Source of the DNA: Anoxybacillus tengchongensis
GTDB taxonomy: Bacteria > Bacillota > Bacilli > Bacillales > Anoxybacillaceae
Direction: 5' to 3'
Length of the DNA: 64,000 nucleotides
Assembly (NCBI RefSeq): GCF_014201585.1
Contig: NZ_JACHES010000004.1
Coordinates: 62,001-126,000 of the forward strand
Made by a program: the position numbers and the translations under genes. This document shows, one piece after another, positions 8,919-17,599 of the stretch (positions are counted from its first letter, which is position 1; each line of letters starts with the position of its first letter). Below the pieces are notes generated by a model. It had not been told where the DNA came from, ran no database searches, and was given only the letters and a program-made list of their open reading frames with translations.

Positions 8919-9624
8919 TAAGTAACGCATATAAGTCATGCAACGTATCAATTTGCAACCGTTGCAACTCCGTAAAAACTCGCTTCCAAATTTCAAATAA
9001 ACTCATGACATCCCCTTTGGCTGTATGACGGTCAATCGGGGAGAGTTGATAAAATGAAAGAGCATCATCGAGCGTTGGAAATGAATCGTGATATATGCAT
9101 TCCATAATTTTTCTCATTTCTATTGCTGTTTGTTGTAAAACTGTACGATAGTTGCGTGATAAAAATTCATTTAAAAATGCGACATCATGCTGAATATGAT
9201 AGCCGAGTAAAATGCTGTGGTTCAAAAAAGAAAGGATATGATGAATCTCCTCTTCTAGTAACGGAGCGCATGCGACATCGTCATTTGTTATCCCCGTAAG
9301 CGCAACAATATGTTCTGGAATACGGCGTTTTGGTCGGAATTCGGAACAATATAAATCAAGCGATTCGCCCTTTTTTGTTTTTAAAGCAGCAAGCGAGAAA
9401 ATTTCATCTCCTCTTTGCGGAGAAAAACCTGTCGTCTCTGTATCTAATAAAATAAACATCACGTCAGAAAGTGGCGTTTCAAGTGAATACGTATGTTTCT
9501 TTGCTTCTTTCATCATTTTTCGAATCCACGCCTCTTGTTGAAAAGTTGGGCCGACCGCTGTTGCTTGATCATATCGAAGACCAAGCGATAATATGCGACT
9601 GATCCATTGAAACGGTCGCTCCAT
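8905..9624 (-). CDS. DEDDh 3'-5' exonuclease (DnaQ/epsilon-like)
   Basis: 239 residues with the exonuclease motifs in order: Exo I LLDTETTGF (about 58-66), Exo II GYHIQHDVAFLNEF (about 138-151) and Exo III H-x3-GDV (about 206). These supply the D-E-D-D metal ligands and the His of the DEDDh class. It lacks polymerase domains and is thus a stand-alone proofreading-like or RNase T-like nuclease. It starts 3 nt after the stop of the GlnD-like gene, so the two are co-transcribed, as is common for this pair in Bacillaceae. Confidence 0.85.
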   Translation of the reverse strand: MERPFQWISRILSLGLRYDQATAVGPTFQQEAWIRKMMKEAKKHTYSLETPLSDVMFILLDTETTGFSPQRGDEIFSLAALKTKKGESLDLYCSEFRPKRRIPEHIVALTGITNDDVACAPLLEEEIHHILSFLNHSILLGYHIQHDVAFLNEFLSRNYRTVLQQTAIEMRKIMECIYHDSFPTLDDALSFYQLSPIDRHTAKGDVMSLFEIWKRVFTELQRLQIDTLHDLYALLSQRS

Positions 9625-9627
9625 CCA

Positions 9628-10656
9628 TCACACCCACTTCCTTGCATAACGTTGCACTTTCTTGACTACTGTCAACGCTCTTTTTAATCGTTGTTTTTCT
9701 TCTTTCGACAAATGACGAATAATCAAACTGTTCCCTTCTAACGAACAACGTAAACGAAAATATAAAAACGTTTGAATCGCTTCTTTTATCCGTTCGAATA
9801 ACCGTTGTGAACAACCGTTTTTAGCGTGCCAACGTGTTAATCGCTCAAATGTTGAATGCGCATCAATAAATTGTTTTTGAACAGCAACCCATTTTAACAT
9901 ATGATTGAGCGGGACATATCCTCCTTGTTTTATATCAATCATTCCGCTTTTTTCTCCCCAACGTTCTACGTATACGCGACCAAAAGGACCGATGGGAACA
10001 AAAGGAATACGAACACTGTCAATCATTCGGTTACGCAAAGAAAAAGTTGTTGCAATTTTTTTATACAACGTTTCTTTCAGTTGGATAACTAATGAATACT
10101 CGCCATAAATCGGACGCATATCAACCAACATAGACAAATAACGAATATCATCTATATGCTCATTTTGCACATATTTGTCGATTTGCTCCCCCCAATCGTT
10201 TGCCTCCTTCAGCCATCTTTTATTTGTCGCCATCACATGTCCTGTACAATACGGATAGCCGATTTCGTTTAAAAAAAGAACCCCCATGCGTGCATACTCA
10301 CGCATATATACATAACAATCTTCTTTTTCACTGCACAAACATGAAAAAATCACTCCGTTATCTTGATCTGTCCAAATGGTCGGCTCCTTCCTTCCACTAC
10401 TCCCCATCACAAACCAACAAAAAGAAGAAGGTTTTTTGCCAATTCCTTTTCGATCAACTTCTCGTTCAGCTAACAACAATGCTTGTTTCATGAGTGTATC
10501 ATGGTACATACAAAGCGCATCGTATACTTCAAATATACGGGAAAAAGAAATTGAAAAAGAAGAGAGGAGAAAAGCAACTTCATGGTGAAGTTGCTTAAGT
10601 TCTGACATATCGTTACATTGTTCCGCCCGAACGATGATTGTTTCAAAACCATTCAT
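9628..10656 (-). CDS. GlnD-like nucleotidyltransferase (DUF294 family)
   Basis: 342 residues. The central part has the nucleotidyltransferase G-S-x-GRKE...D-x-D motif (MGSSGRKEPTIWTDQDNG, about 83-100) and a C-terminal helical substrate-binding domain, as in DUF294 proteins related to PII uridylyltransferase GlnD. The usual cyclic-nucleotide/CBS N-terminal domain of larger members is absent, replaced by a short helical region. It lies just downstream of amtB (13 nt) and upstream of a DEDD exonuclease; a link to nitrogen regulation is possible but only inferred from position. Confidence 0.75.
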   Translation of the reverse strand: MNGFETIIVRAEQCNDMSELKQLHHEVAFLLSSFSISFSRIFEVYDALCMYHDTLMKQALLLAEREVDRKGIGKKPSSFCWFVMGSSGRKEPTIWTDQDNGVIFSCLCSEKEDCYVYMREYARMGVLFLNEIGYPYCTGHVMATNKRWLKEANDWGEQIDKYVQNEHIDDIRYLSMLVDMRPIYGEYSLVIQLKETLYKKIATTFSLRNRMIDSVRIPFVPIGPFGRVYVERWGEKSGMIDIKQGGYVPLNHMLKWVAVQKQFIDAHSTFERLTRWHAKNGCSQRLFERIKEAIQTFLYFRLRCSLEGNSLIIRHLSKEEKQRLKRALTVVKKVQRYARKWV

Positions 10657-10669
10657 GACATCACCATCT

Positions 10670-11983
10670 TCATGACGAACGAGATGAAACGACTGTTGTC
10701 GTTTGTTGATAAGCTGGATCTAAGTGTTCTGGATATCCGTACGAACCATGCTCACTAATATCAAGTCCAGAAATTTCTTGTTCAGGCGTCACTCGTAATC
10801 CGATCACCTTTTTTAAAGTATATAAAACAACAAACGAAACAATCGCTACATACATTGCTGCACCTAACACACCGATCGTTTGAACGATAAGCTGATCAAC
10901 CCCTCCTCCATAAAACAATCCTGGTTTTCCAATTCCAGTAATATCTACTAAACGCGGCGAAGCGAAAAAGCCTGTTGAAATCGTACCAACAATACCTGCT
11001 ATACCATGAACAGAAAATGCATAAATTGGATCGTCAATGCCTTTTCGTTCAAAATATACAGACGTCCAAAATGTAAATGATCCGGCAACGGCACCAATGA
11101 CTGCTGCTGCCCACGGTTCGACAAATGCGCATGCCGCTGTAATGGCAACAAGTGCGGCTAATACGCCGTTAACCATCGCTGGAATGTCCGCTTTCCCAAC
11201 GAGCCATTTTGCTGTCAAAATAGAAGCAATCGCTCCAGCAGCTGCTGCAATATTTGTCGTTAACGCTACATAACCGAAAAATCCATCTGCTGTCCCCATC
11301 GTACTTCCTGCATTAAATCCGAACCATCCAACCCATAACACGAAACCACCAATGACTGTATATACTTGATTATGTCCAGGGATGTAATTGGGTGTCCCGT
11401 CTTTATTGAATTTACCAATTCTTGGTCCTAATAACATCGTTGCAATGAGCGCCGCAATTGCACCTTGTAAATGAACAACTGTCGAACCTGCGAAATCTTG
11501 CATTCCCATTTCTCCAAGCCAACCACCTCCCCATACCCAATGACCGATGACTGGGTAAATAGCAATCGTAAAAATCGTTCCGAAAATAAAGTAAACCGAT
11601 AGTTTTGCACGCTCAGCGAATCCCCCCCATGCAATCGCTAAAGAGACACCGACAAAAGCAAGTTGGAATAAAAATTTCAGTTCAAGTGGCACACTTGCCC
11701 ACGAAAGCGAAGAAAACGTCTCCTCTCCTTCTTTTAAAAACCATCCTTCTGTTCCAATAAATCCATTTCCTTTTCCAAATGTAATAGCAAAACCTGCAGC
11801 CCAAAATGCAAGCGAAGCGATCGCAAAACTTAATATTTGCTTCCCTGCGACATGTCCAGCATTTTTCATTCGCGTTGAACCTGCTTCTAACAAAGCGAAT
11901 CCGACTTGCATTCCAATGACTAAAATTGCCCCTAACATAACCCAAAGTGAATCAAGTGCAAAACTCAACTGTGCCTCATTCAT
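10670..11983 (-). CDS. amtB: Ammonium transporter AmtB
   Basis: About 437 residues with eleven hydrophobic segments and Amt family signatures: the DSLWVMLGAILVIGMQVGFA start, the FAGSTVVHLQGA pore His motif and the FSVHGIAGIVGT second pore His. Amt proteins carry ammonium/ammonia across the membrane. No glnK follows; instead the next gene is a GlnD-like nucleotidyltransferase. Start chosen at the second ATG (AAGGGAGAG box 6-8 nt upstream). Two perfect TnrA/GlnR boxes lie upstream, so nitrogen control is strongly suggested. Confidence 0.92.
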   Translation of the reverse strand: MNEAQLSFALDSLWVMLGAILVIGMQVGFALLEAGSTRMKNAGHVAGKQILSFAIASLAFWAAGFAITFGKGNGFIGTEGWFLKEGEETFSSLSWASVPLELKFLFQLAFVGVSLAIAWGGFAERAKLSVYFIFGTIFTIAIYPVIGHWVWGGGWLGEMGMQDFAGSTVVHLQGAIAALIATMLLGPRIGKFNKDGTPNYIPGHNQVYTVIGGFVLWVGWFGFNAGSTMGTADGFFGYVALTTNIAAAAGAIASILTAKWLVGKADIPAMVNGVLAALVAITAACAFVEPWAAAVIGAVAGSFTFWTSVYFERKGIDDPIYAFSVHGIAGIVGTISTGFFASPRLVDITGIGKPGLFYGGGVDQLIVQTIGVLGAAMYVAIVSFVVLYTLKKVIGLRVTPEQEISGLDISEHGSYGYPEHLDPAYQQTTTVVSSRSS

Positions 11984-11999
11984 TCTCATCTCTCCCTTA

Positions 12000-12016
12000 T
12001 GTTATTTTTTATAACA
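12000..12016. promoter_or_regulatory. TnrA/GlnR box 1 (amtB proximal)
   Basis: TGTTATTTTTTATAACA fits TGTNA-N7-TNACA exactly. It sits next to the amtB ribosome binding site, a position suited to repression. Confidence 0.75.
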
Positions 12017-12027
12017 TTAATGGTTAT

Positions 12028-12057
12028 AATATATTACATAAACAAAAAGAAATGCAA
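12028..12057 (-). promoter_or_regulatory. Candidate amtB promoter
   Basis: -35 TTGCAT and -10 TATATT with 18-bp spacing, reading leftward, lying between the two TnrA/GlnR boxes. Confidence 0.5.
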
Positions 12058-12084
12058 CAGTTTTTCGAAAATTTTTTATTTTTA

Positions 12085-12101
12085 TGTTATATTTTATAAC
12101 A
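12085..12101. promoter_or_regulatory. TnrA/GlnR box 2 (amtB distal)
   Basis: TGTTATATTTTATAACA fits TGTNA-N7-TNACA exactly and lies 85 bp (about eight helical turns) from box 1, upstream of the candidate promoter. Confidence 0.75.
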
Positions 12102-12102
12102 C

Positions 12103-12131
12103 AAAAAAAGAGTGCCTCCATAGAGACACTC
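12103..12131 (-). terminator. Terminator after the transporter 3' half
   Basis: 9-bp stem GAGTGTCTC/GAGGCACTC (one G-U), 4-nt loop, seven T on the leftward strand, 8 nt after the transporter stop. Confidence 0.85.
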
Positions 12132-12138
12132 TCTCGAA

Positions 12139-13161
12139 TTAAATAAGAAACATGGCGACAATTGTCGTGACAATTAGTCCTGTAACAACTGGCACAACAT
12201 TTCGTCTCGCTAACTCAAATGGGCTAACACCACAAATCGCAGCTGCTGGAATGAGCGCCCAAGGTACTAACGTTCCTCCCCCAACCCAAATGGCAGCAAT
12301 TTGACCGAGTGCTGTTAACGTGGCTAGGCCTGTGCCAATGGCGGTTGCAAACAAATTCGCAATAGAACCGACGAGCGAAATACCCGAAAAGCCTGAACCG
12401 TCCAATCCAGTAATTGCCCCTACTCCCGCTAACGTAACTGCTCCTACTTCTTTGCTTAATGGAACAACACTAGATAGAGCAACACCTAAATCATTGACAA
12501 TGCCATGCGACTGTTTTGGTAAAAACTCTCCAATAATCGCTTGGAATCCCGAATCTCCTAAATAGAAGAACGCCGCAATCGGAATGACCGGACCGAACAC
12601 TTTAAAACCGAATTGGAATCCTTGAATGAATAAGTCTGTAATTTGTTCTAAGCTGTTCTTTTTGTATGCAACTAATGATAAAAGAGATAAAATAAAAATC
12701 GCTGTTCCTCCAATTAATGCGGTTGCATCTCCGCCTTGCAATTGAAAATAATACATAGCTACAACGTCTAACCCAAATAAGATCGGAATAAGAAATGCAA
12801 ATATCACTTTCATCCGTTTTGTTAATAAGTGAGACTGTACTTCATTTGCCTCGATCGAAACCGCCTCACCTTGCGGAATGTTGCCTTTTTTCATGTCGCG
12901 ACGCAACAAGAAAAATGCGGTTGTAACAGTGACGATCCCCATAACAAAGACGAGCGGAATGCTTGCTGAGATGACTTCAGACACAGGAATACCAGCTGCA
13001 TCTGCTGTTAATTTCGGAGCCCCTTGAATAATAAAATCACCTGATAGCGCAATGCCATGGCCGAATAAATTCATCGCCATCGCTACACCGAAAGACAACA
13101 AAAGAAACAATAAAAACAAGGTGGCATGATCCACCTTTGAACAATATAAAAATGTTATCAA
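12139..13161 (-). pseudogene. Polytopic membrane transporter, 3' half (gene split by prophage)
   Basis: Residues from about 22 onward (GVAMAMNLFGHGIALSG...) are the C-terminal two thirds of a hydrophobic transporter with many membrane segments. The preceding ~22 residues are read from prophage DNA. The missing N-terminal half is at 49881-50339 on the same strand, and joining both at the shared GVA codons would give a protein of about 465 residues. The exact family is not recognised; it resembles ion-coupled organic-anion permeases. In the lysogen this fragment could still be translated from a TTG that overlaps the stop of the upstream prophage gene (TTGA). Confidence 0.8.
13069..13089. other. 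Left prophage attachment junction (attL region)
   Basis: The transporter reading frame leaves chromosomal sequence here (codons A-M-A-V-G read from the + side). The codon-aligned segment at the right junction, 49881-49901, matches at six dinucleotides only, as expected for a large serine recombinase with a 2-bp crossover. The exact dinucleotide cannot be chosen from one genome. Confidence 0.65.
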
Positions 13162-13430
13162 AGAAAACGAAACCGCTTTGTGAATCCCTTCTCTAACGAG
13201 AGGGGATTTTCACATACAATCATTCTCGTCCTCTTCATTGAAAAAAACGGATATTTCAGGAGCATTTTCTGGAATGAACCTTCATCTTTGATTGGGAGCT
13301 TGCGCTGCGGAGATTTGTAGTAGCATTTCTGGTGGATGACGGTGTTGATGATGTCGAGGAACACCTTTTCGCCCAGCTGAACCGGCTCCGAACAAATGGG
13401 ACACCGCAATCTTCCCACAATTTCAAACAT
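13158..13430 (-). CDS. Small prophage protein with CxxC ... HxxC metal-site pattern
   Basis: 90 residues, starting at the ATG behind a strong GGAGGTGATACC ribosome site. Near the N-terminus it has RLRCPICSEPV and, some 25 residues later, VIHQKCYY, which together look like a treble-clef or zinc-ribbon site. The remainder is basic and unremarkable. It is the last prophage gene before attL, downstream of the lysis cassette terminator, a spot where accessory (moron) genes often sit. Function unknown. Confidence 0.65.
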   Translation of the reverse strand: MFEIVGRLRCPICSEPVQLGEKVFLDIINTVIHQKCYYKSPQRKLPIKDEGSFQKMLLKYPFFSMKRTRMIVCENPLSLEKGFTKRFRFL

Positions 13431-13462
13431 GGTATCACCTCCCAATAATCAATTCCACAAAA

Positions 13463-13490
13463 ATAAAAAAAGCCCTGCCAAACGGCAGGG
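13463..13490 (-). terminator. Terminator of the late/lysis operon
   Basis: Perfect 7-bp stem CCCTGCC/GGCAGGG with a GTTT loop followed by C and seven T, directly after the amidase stop. Confidence 0.9.
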
Positions 13491-13491
13491 A

Positions 13492-14196
13492 CTACACAAT
13501 AATTGCTGGGTATCCTTTCTTTTTCAACTCCGCCGCAAGCCGTTCCGCGTTTTTTCTGTCACTGAATGACCCAACTTGCACGCGGTAGAGTTTTTGGTTA
13601 GACGCTTTTTGTTGCGGCTTTTGTTGTGTCTGTGGTTGTGGTTTTGCTTTTTGCGGCAATCCTAAAAATTTAGCAACACCTCGTGCGTGCGCTTCTCCTA
13701 CGGCTTTGAGAAACGCTTCATTTTTCAATAGCTTAGCATCGTTGCTGTCGATGAACAAGTTTTCGGTCAACACGGCAGGCATTTTTGTTTCTCGAAGTAC
13801 TGCATAGTTCGCTCGCTTCTTTCCACGGTCTGTGATGTTTTCAAATTGTTGTATCGCTGATAGAATCTCGCCGTGCAACACATTTTGCAACGCGACTGAC
13901 TGTGGCGATGCATTAGGATGTACATAGATTTCAAAGCCCGTGCCCTTACCAGCGTTAATATGCACGCTGATAAATACGTCCGCGCCCCATTTATTAGCCA
14001 TGTCGGCACGTTGGGACAACGTCAGTGTTTGATCACCTGCGCGTGTCGTTCGTTGTTCAAAACCCGTGTAATTCGCTTCGAGGTAATCCATTGCGTATTC
14101 AACAATTCGGTGTGTCAAATCTTTCTCTTTCAGCCCATTCGCTACTGCCCCTGGGTCACTTCCGCCGTGTCCTTTATCCCACTTGATTTTTTTCAT
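13492..14196 (-). CDS. Endolysin: N-acetylmuramoyl-L-alanine amidase with SPOR domain
   Basis: 234 residues. The Amidase_3 domain (about 5-175) carries the zinc ligands in WDKGHGG (His10), LKEKDL (Glu24) and SVHIN (His about 78) and the catalytic Glu in LTENLF (about 143). After a Gln/Pro/Lys-rich linker (180-198) comes a SPOR-type repeat (LYRVQVGSFSDRKNAE...), as in Bacillus CwlC. It cleaves the amide link between muramic acid and the stem peptide. It lacks a signal peptide, so release depends on the holin gene that overlaps its start. Confidence 0.9.
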   Translation of the reverse strand: MKKIKWDKGHGGSDPGAVANGLKEKDLTHRIVEYAMDYLEANYTGFEQRTTRAGDQTLTLSQRADMANKWGADVFISVHINAGKGTGFEIYVHPNASPQSVALQNVLHGEILSAIQQFENITDRGKKRANYAVLRETKMPAVLTENLFIDSNDAKLLKNEAFLKAVGEAHARGVAKFLGLPQKAKPQPQTQQKPQQKASNQKLYRVQVGSFSDRKNAERLAAELKKKGYPAIIV

Positions 14197-14450
14197 TTAC
14201 GTTCCTCTCCTTTTTCAAGTGCATATTTGATGGCTGCTACAGAACCGATTCCGTAAAGTGCATATTTGATGCCTGCAATTAAAACCTCAAAAGAAAAAGT
14301 GTTGTTCTCGAAAACAGAGAAAACAACGCCGAGTACAACTGCAACAATCGGGATATAGCGATTAGGAATGTTTGTTGCTTCACGAATTGCATAAAGCAAG
14401 ACCGCCAACGCCACATACGCTGTAAATTCAATCGAAAGGATACTTTCCAT
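14193..14450 (-). CDS. Phage holin
   Basis: 85 residues with hydrophobic segments at about 8-22, 31-45 and 52-66 and a charged C-terminus (EKGEERK), between xhlA and the amidase. Start at the ATG behind GGGGGAATGCGGTA; it overlaps both neighbours by a few bases. Holins form the membrane lesions that let the endolysin out. Confidence 0.8.
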   Translation of the reverse strand: MESILSIEFTAYVALAVLLYAIREATNIPNRYIPIVAVVLGVVFSVFENNTFSFEVLIAGIKYALYGIGSVAAIKYALEKGEERK

Positions 14451-14647
14451 TACCGCATTCCCCCTTGAAACATGAAAGTTAATAAAGCTCCTACAATACC
14501 ACCAACAATTAAACGTAAAATCCAAGTTGTGTTGTTTTTGATGGCCGAAATATCTTCACGCATATCTTTGATGTTTGACTCTGCGACTGCTAAGCGTGTT
14601 TTTACATCCACCATGTCTGCCTCCAATTTTTGAATGCGTTGTTCCAT
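14450..14647 (-). CDS. xhlA: XhlA-like hemolysin/holin partner
   Basis: 65 residues: an N-terminal amphipathic coiled coil (MEQRIQKLEADMVDVKTRL..) and one C-terminal membrane helix (WILRLIVGGIVGALLTFMF), the XhlA layout. In PBSX, XhlA works with the holin in lysis. Start at the ATG behind AAAGGTTGTGAG; an upstream in-frame ATG lies inside the preceding terminator region. Confidence 0.85.
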   Translation of the reverse strand: MEQRIQKLEADMVDVKTRLAVAESNIKDMREDISAIKNNTTWILRLIVGGIVGALLTFMFQGGMR

Positions 14648-14674
14648 CCACTCACAACCTTTCCGGAAAGAATA

Positions 14675-14702
14675 CAAAAAGACAGTGAACTACCTCACTG
14701 TC
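14675..14702 (-). terminator. Hairpin terminator between tail fibre genes and lysis genes
   Basis: 8-bp perfect stem GACAGTGA/TCACTGTC, 6-nt loop and five T on the leftward strand, just before xhlA. Confidence 0.8.
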
Positions 14703-14730
14703 TGCATTAACATTATTTAAGTAGACGTTC

Positions 14731-14895
14731 CTAATAGTAACTAATCACCTCCCTCACAACGGATGTTTTGAAGAACGCTGGATCCATACCGAATATATCC
14801 GCTATGTCGTCTTCGCTACGGTCTGCTAGATAAGAAGCTGTGGTTGAAATATCAGAATGATTAGCAAGCGATTTTAACTTTTCAATCTTTGTCAT
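14731..14895 (-). CDS. Small protein downstream of the tail fibre gene
   Basis: 54 residues (MTKIEKLKSLANHSDISTTA...VREVISYY), acidic in the middle, predicted helical. It begins 18 nt after the tail fibre stop and ends before the terminator. It holds the position of XkdX-like small proteins but does not share their sequence by eye. The ribosome site is weak. Function unknown. Confidence 0.55.
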   Translation of the reverse strand: MTKIEKLKSLANHSDISTTASYLADRSEDDIADIFGMDPAFFKTSVVREVISYY

Positions 14896-14912
14896 ATATT
14901 TTCAGTATCAGA

Positions 14913-16562
14913 TTATAAATACATTTTTCTAATATCTGTAATAGTAAATTCACTACTTGATTTCGCCCCTGCGGGAACTCTTACTTGTGCAAGTCCCCAA
15001 CATGCTTGCGGCACATTTGGGGCAGTTGGGTTGGCTGATGGCGTTCCTGTAATAATGTCGATTTTCCCAACCTCGTTAACATAAACTAAATCAATTCGCG
15101 GATTCGTTGGGTTTGCTGCGGAAATCGGCATTACATGATAACTTTGAGATACTGGGATCGTGCCGTTGGTTGCTTCTTTGATTGTCACTTCCCGACCATT
15201 TGCGAAAACTGCTCCTACATATACTCGAATATTCATAAAACTATCTGGCGCAACGTTCAATCCCCATAAAACACGTCTGCCTAGTAATCGTTCTAATGCT
15301 GAAATCTGTATGCTATCTTCCGCGAAAACATCGAAACCTGTAACGTATAAATAATGCCCGGGCACCCCAACTCGATTAACGAAAGCAACTTTCACTGTGT
15401 GGAATCCATAACTTAAATTATCTGCCAAGGTGAACGCACCTTGATGATAGGTCACGTTCGCTCTTGGTGATTGGTTAATTATTTTCGGTGTTCCTCCGTC
15501 TACTGTAACCTCAATATACATACCCGGATCATGTTGAAGCGAAAACGGCATGATAAATCTTGCGCCTTTACCGAAGAAAGATAATTCAAATTCTACTCGG
15601 TTATTACCTTCCGTGTTTGGCATCCATACTCTTGAGTAGTGGTATTGTTCAGGATTGTTCGTATTTGAAAAGGTGTCTAAAGAGCTGCCAGACGGTAAAG
15701 TAGCTTTTACAAGTGGATGGTTTACATCGTAGAATTCCACACGATAATCACGACTTGCTGATGTCGAGATGTTAGGCTTGATATTATCTACAATTAATTG
15801 AGCAATCAGTTCATTCATCAGTTTTGATTGATGAAAATTATCCGTGTGGAGTAGTTGCGACCATGCATATTGCCTTGTTTCAACTAACCATTTCATATAT
15901 GAGTATCGAGGAATAGTAGCAATTCCTAATCGCGCACCTATTTCAGCCATACCCAACATATATTTTTGATAGGAAGCCGTTTCACCTGTACCCGGATAAT
16001 ATTGACTGTCCATCAAAGCTAAATCAATATCACGGGATAATACATATTGCGCTCCTGTTTCTAAGAAGGTCATGTATACATCATAGTTTGAACCGTTGAT
16101 CGCTTCGACTGTTCCTGTTTGCCAAATAACTAAATCCGGGTTAAGTGCAAAAACATCACTAGAAAAACGGTCTAACATTTGTACAATTGTTTGACCACCA
16201 ATTCCTTTGTTGTGTACCGTTATGGTGCTGTTTGGAAATGCTGCTTGCAGTTTAGATTGTAATTGACCGGGATACGTCTCCGATTGAGTATTTACCCCAT
16301 AGCCAACACCTTCTGTCGATGATGAACCAATACAAACTATTGTTACAGGTTGCGCGGAACGTAATTTTTTTATTGTTCTTCGGAACGATTCATCTGTAAT
16401 AAGATGAGGATGTATCGTTTTGTTTAAAATTCCAATTTTATCGTTAACCTTACTAAACTGATCATCAATTTTATCAAAATTTTCATTGACTTCGATACGT
16501 TTGAAATAGTCCGTTTCCGCCCATTTGTTTAGACCGATATTGGGTGTCTGATATGTCGCCAT
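14913..16562 (-). CDS. Tail fibre with SGNH-hydrolase domain
   Basis: 549 residues. The N-terminus (TPNIGLNKWAETDYF.., 5-50) is the tail-attachment module of Bacillus phage fibres. Residues about 72-260 form an SGNH esterase-like domain: block I IGSSSTEG (Ser81), block II NKGIGGQT (Gly122), block V TDNFHQS with Asp and His. Block III reads GTVEA in place of the usual GTND. The rest is beta-rich with a C-terminal domain ending in ADDIRKMYL-like strands. It likely binds, and may deacylate, host wall glycopolymer. Confidence 0.8.
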   Translation of the reverse strand: MATYQTPNIGLNKWAETDYFKRIEVNENFDKIDDQFSKVNDKIGILNKTIHPHLITDESFRRTIKKLRSAQPVTIVCIGSSSTEGVGYGVNTQSETYPGQLQSKLQAAFPNSTITVHNKGIGGQTIVQMLDRFSSDVFALNPDLVIWQTGTVEAINGSNYDVYMTFLETGAQYVLSRDIDLALMDSQYYPGTGETASYQKYMLGMAEIGARLGIATIPRYSYMKWLVETRQYAWSQLLHTDNFHQSKLMNELIAQLIVDNIKPNISTSASRDYRVEFYDVNHPLVKATLPSGSSLDTFSNTNNPEQYHYSRVWMPNTEGNNRVEFELSFFGKGARFIMPFSLQHDPGMYIEVTVDGGTPKIINQSPRANVTYHQGAFTLADNLSYGFHTVKVAFVNRVGVPGHYLYVTGFDVFAEDSIQISALERLLGRRVLWGLNVAPDSFMNIRVYVGAVFANGREVTIKEATNGTIPVSQSYHVMPISAANPTNPRIDLVYVNEVGKIDIITGTPSANPTAPNVPQACWGLAQVRVPAGAKSSSEFTITDIRKMYL

Positions 16563-16628
16563 TTATACCGCTCTCCTTTCTCGAAATTAAAAAGTGTCGA
16601 GCCCAAAAACTCAACGCCATGTCGTATT

Positions 16629-17585
16629 TTATTCGACTGTTGGTTTATTCCGATTTATATCCGAATCTATGGAAACGAATTGGAACAATTCTATTTCTGA
16701 AAACGGGATTACATCAATTTCGCCCCATGTATAAACCGGCGGAGCCGGCCACGCCTCTTCCATTTCACCCCAAGTGTATTTTTCGTCGAGTTCTCCCCAG
16801 TAGAAATATGCATCTTCATATTCTTTCCATGGTGTATAACTGAAATTCAACTGAAAATCAGTATGTGACGGAAAATACTTGTCCAATTTTTCGATAATCC
16901 CCTCAACATCTCTCGGCTTTCCTCGGATTTCGGTTATCAAAATATTTATCAGCAAATCATCAAATCGCTCTGTGATCTCACATTCATACCCCACTAACTC
17001 CTTAATCCGGTCATTGCGAAATGTCTGGCTTACGAGGATGTCCATAATCCTCTTTCTACGTTTTTCAATCGGATCACCGTTTGACTTTGGATCCCAGTAG
17101 TTCAATCCCCATGTTGCCTCATTGACAACAAATTGACGAAAAATATCCTGAATAATCGCTTGAAGTCTAGTGAATTCAGGAGCTAGTGCCTGTCGAAGAG
17201 CTTTCATTTGTTTGATTCCTTCATAATACGTGGGCACATATGATGCAAGGTCTTTATATATGTCCCGATCGCAATAGTAAAACTCTAGCTCCGATTCTCC
17301 TCGCATTTGAGCCTTAATTCCTTTAAATTTCCACGTTTCCGCATTGATAATGACTCGTCCGATCCCCTGTGCGGAGAGACGGATAAGCGATCGTTTGATA
17401 AATTCTCGTGTTGTGACAGTTCCACTTGAAGTTATGTTTGCCTTTGTCTGAAAAATTCTAGAGAACGACCTAGTAGTCACATTACCGACTCCTAGAATGC
17501 TCGTTCCAGTCCGTTTTACGGTTATAACTTTAGCTTGGATCGTCCCTCTTCCCGTTACGTTTGACTGAATGTTGTATAAAGACAT
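16629..17585 (-). CDS. Baseplate protein, XkdU/YmfQ-like with repeat extensions
   Basis: 318 residues. The middle (about 105-255) matches YmfQ/XkdU (DUF2313) baseplate proteins (YVPTYYEGIKQMKAL...). The N-terminal ~90 residues are four related units of about 21 residues (x-I-x-G-x-G-x-V-x-x-R pattern), and the C-terminus carries three WGE[LMI][DE] motifs. Both extensions are absent from standard XkdU (about 190 residues). It follows the baseplate J gene and precedes the tail fibre, the usual place for this family. Confidence 0.75.
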   Translation of the reverse strand: MSLYNIQSNVTGRGTIQAKVITVKRTGTSILGVGNVTTRSFSRIFQTKANITSSGTVTTREFIKRSLIRLSAQGIGRVIINAETWKFKGIKAQMRGESELEFYYCDRDIYKDLASYVPTYYEGIKQMKALRQALAPEFTRLQAIIQDIFRQFVVNEATWGLNYWDPKSNGDPIEKRRKRIMDILVSQTFRNDRIKELVGYECEITERFDDLLINILITEIRGKPRDVEGIIEKLDKYFPSHTDFQLNFSYTPWKEYEDAYFYWGELDEKYTWGEMEEAWPAPPVYTWGEIDVIPFSEIELFQFVSIDSDINRNKPTVE

Positions 17586-17599
17586 GTCTCACACTCCTA

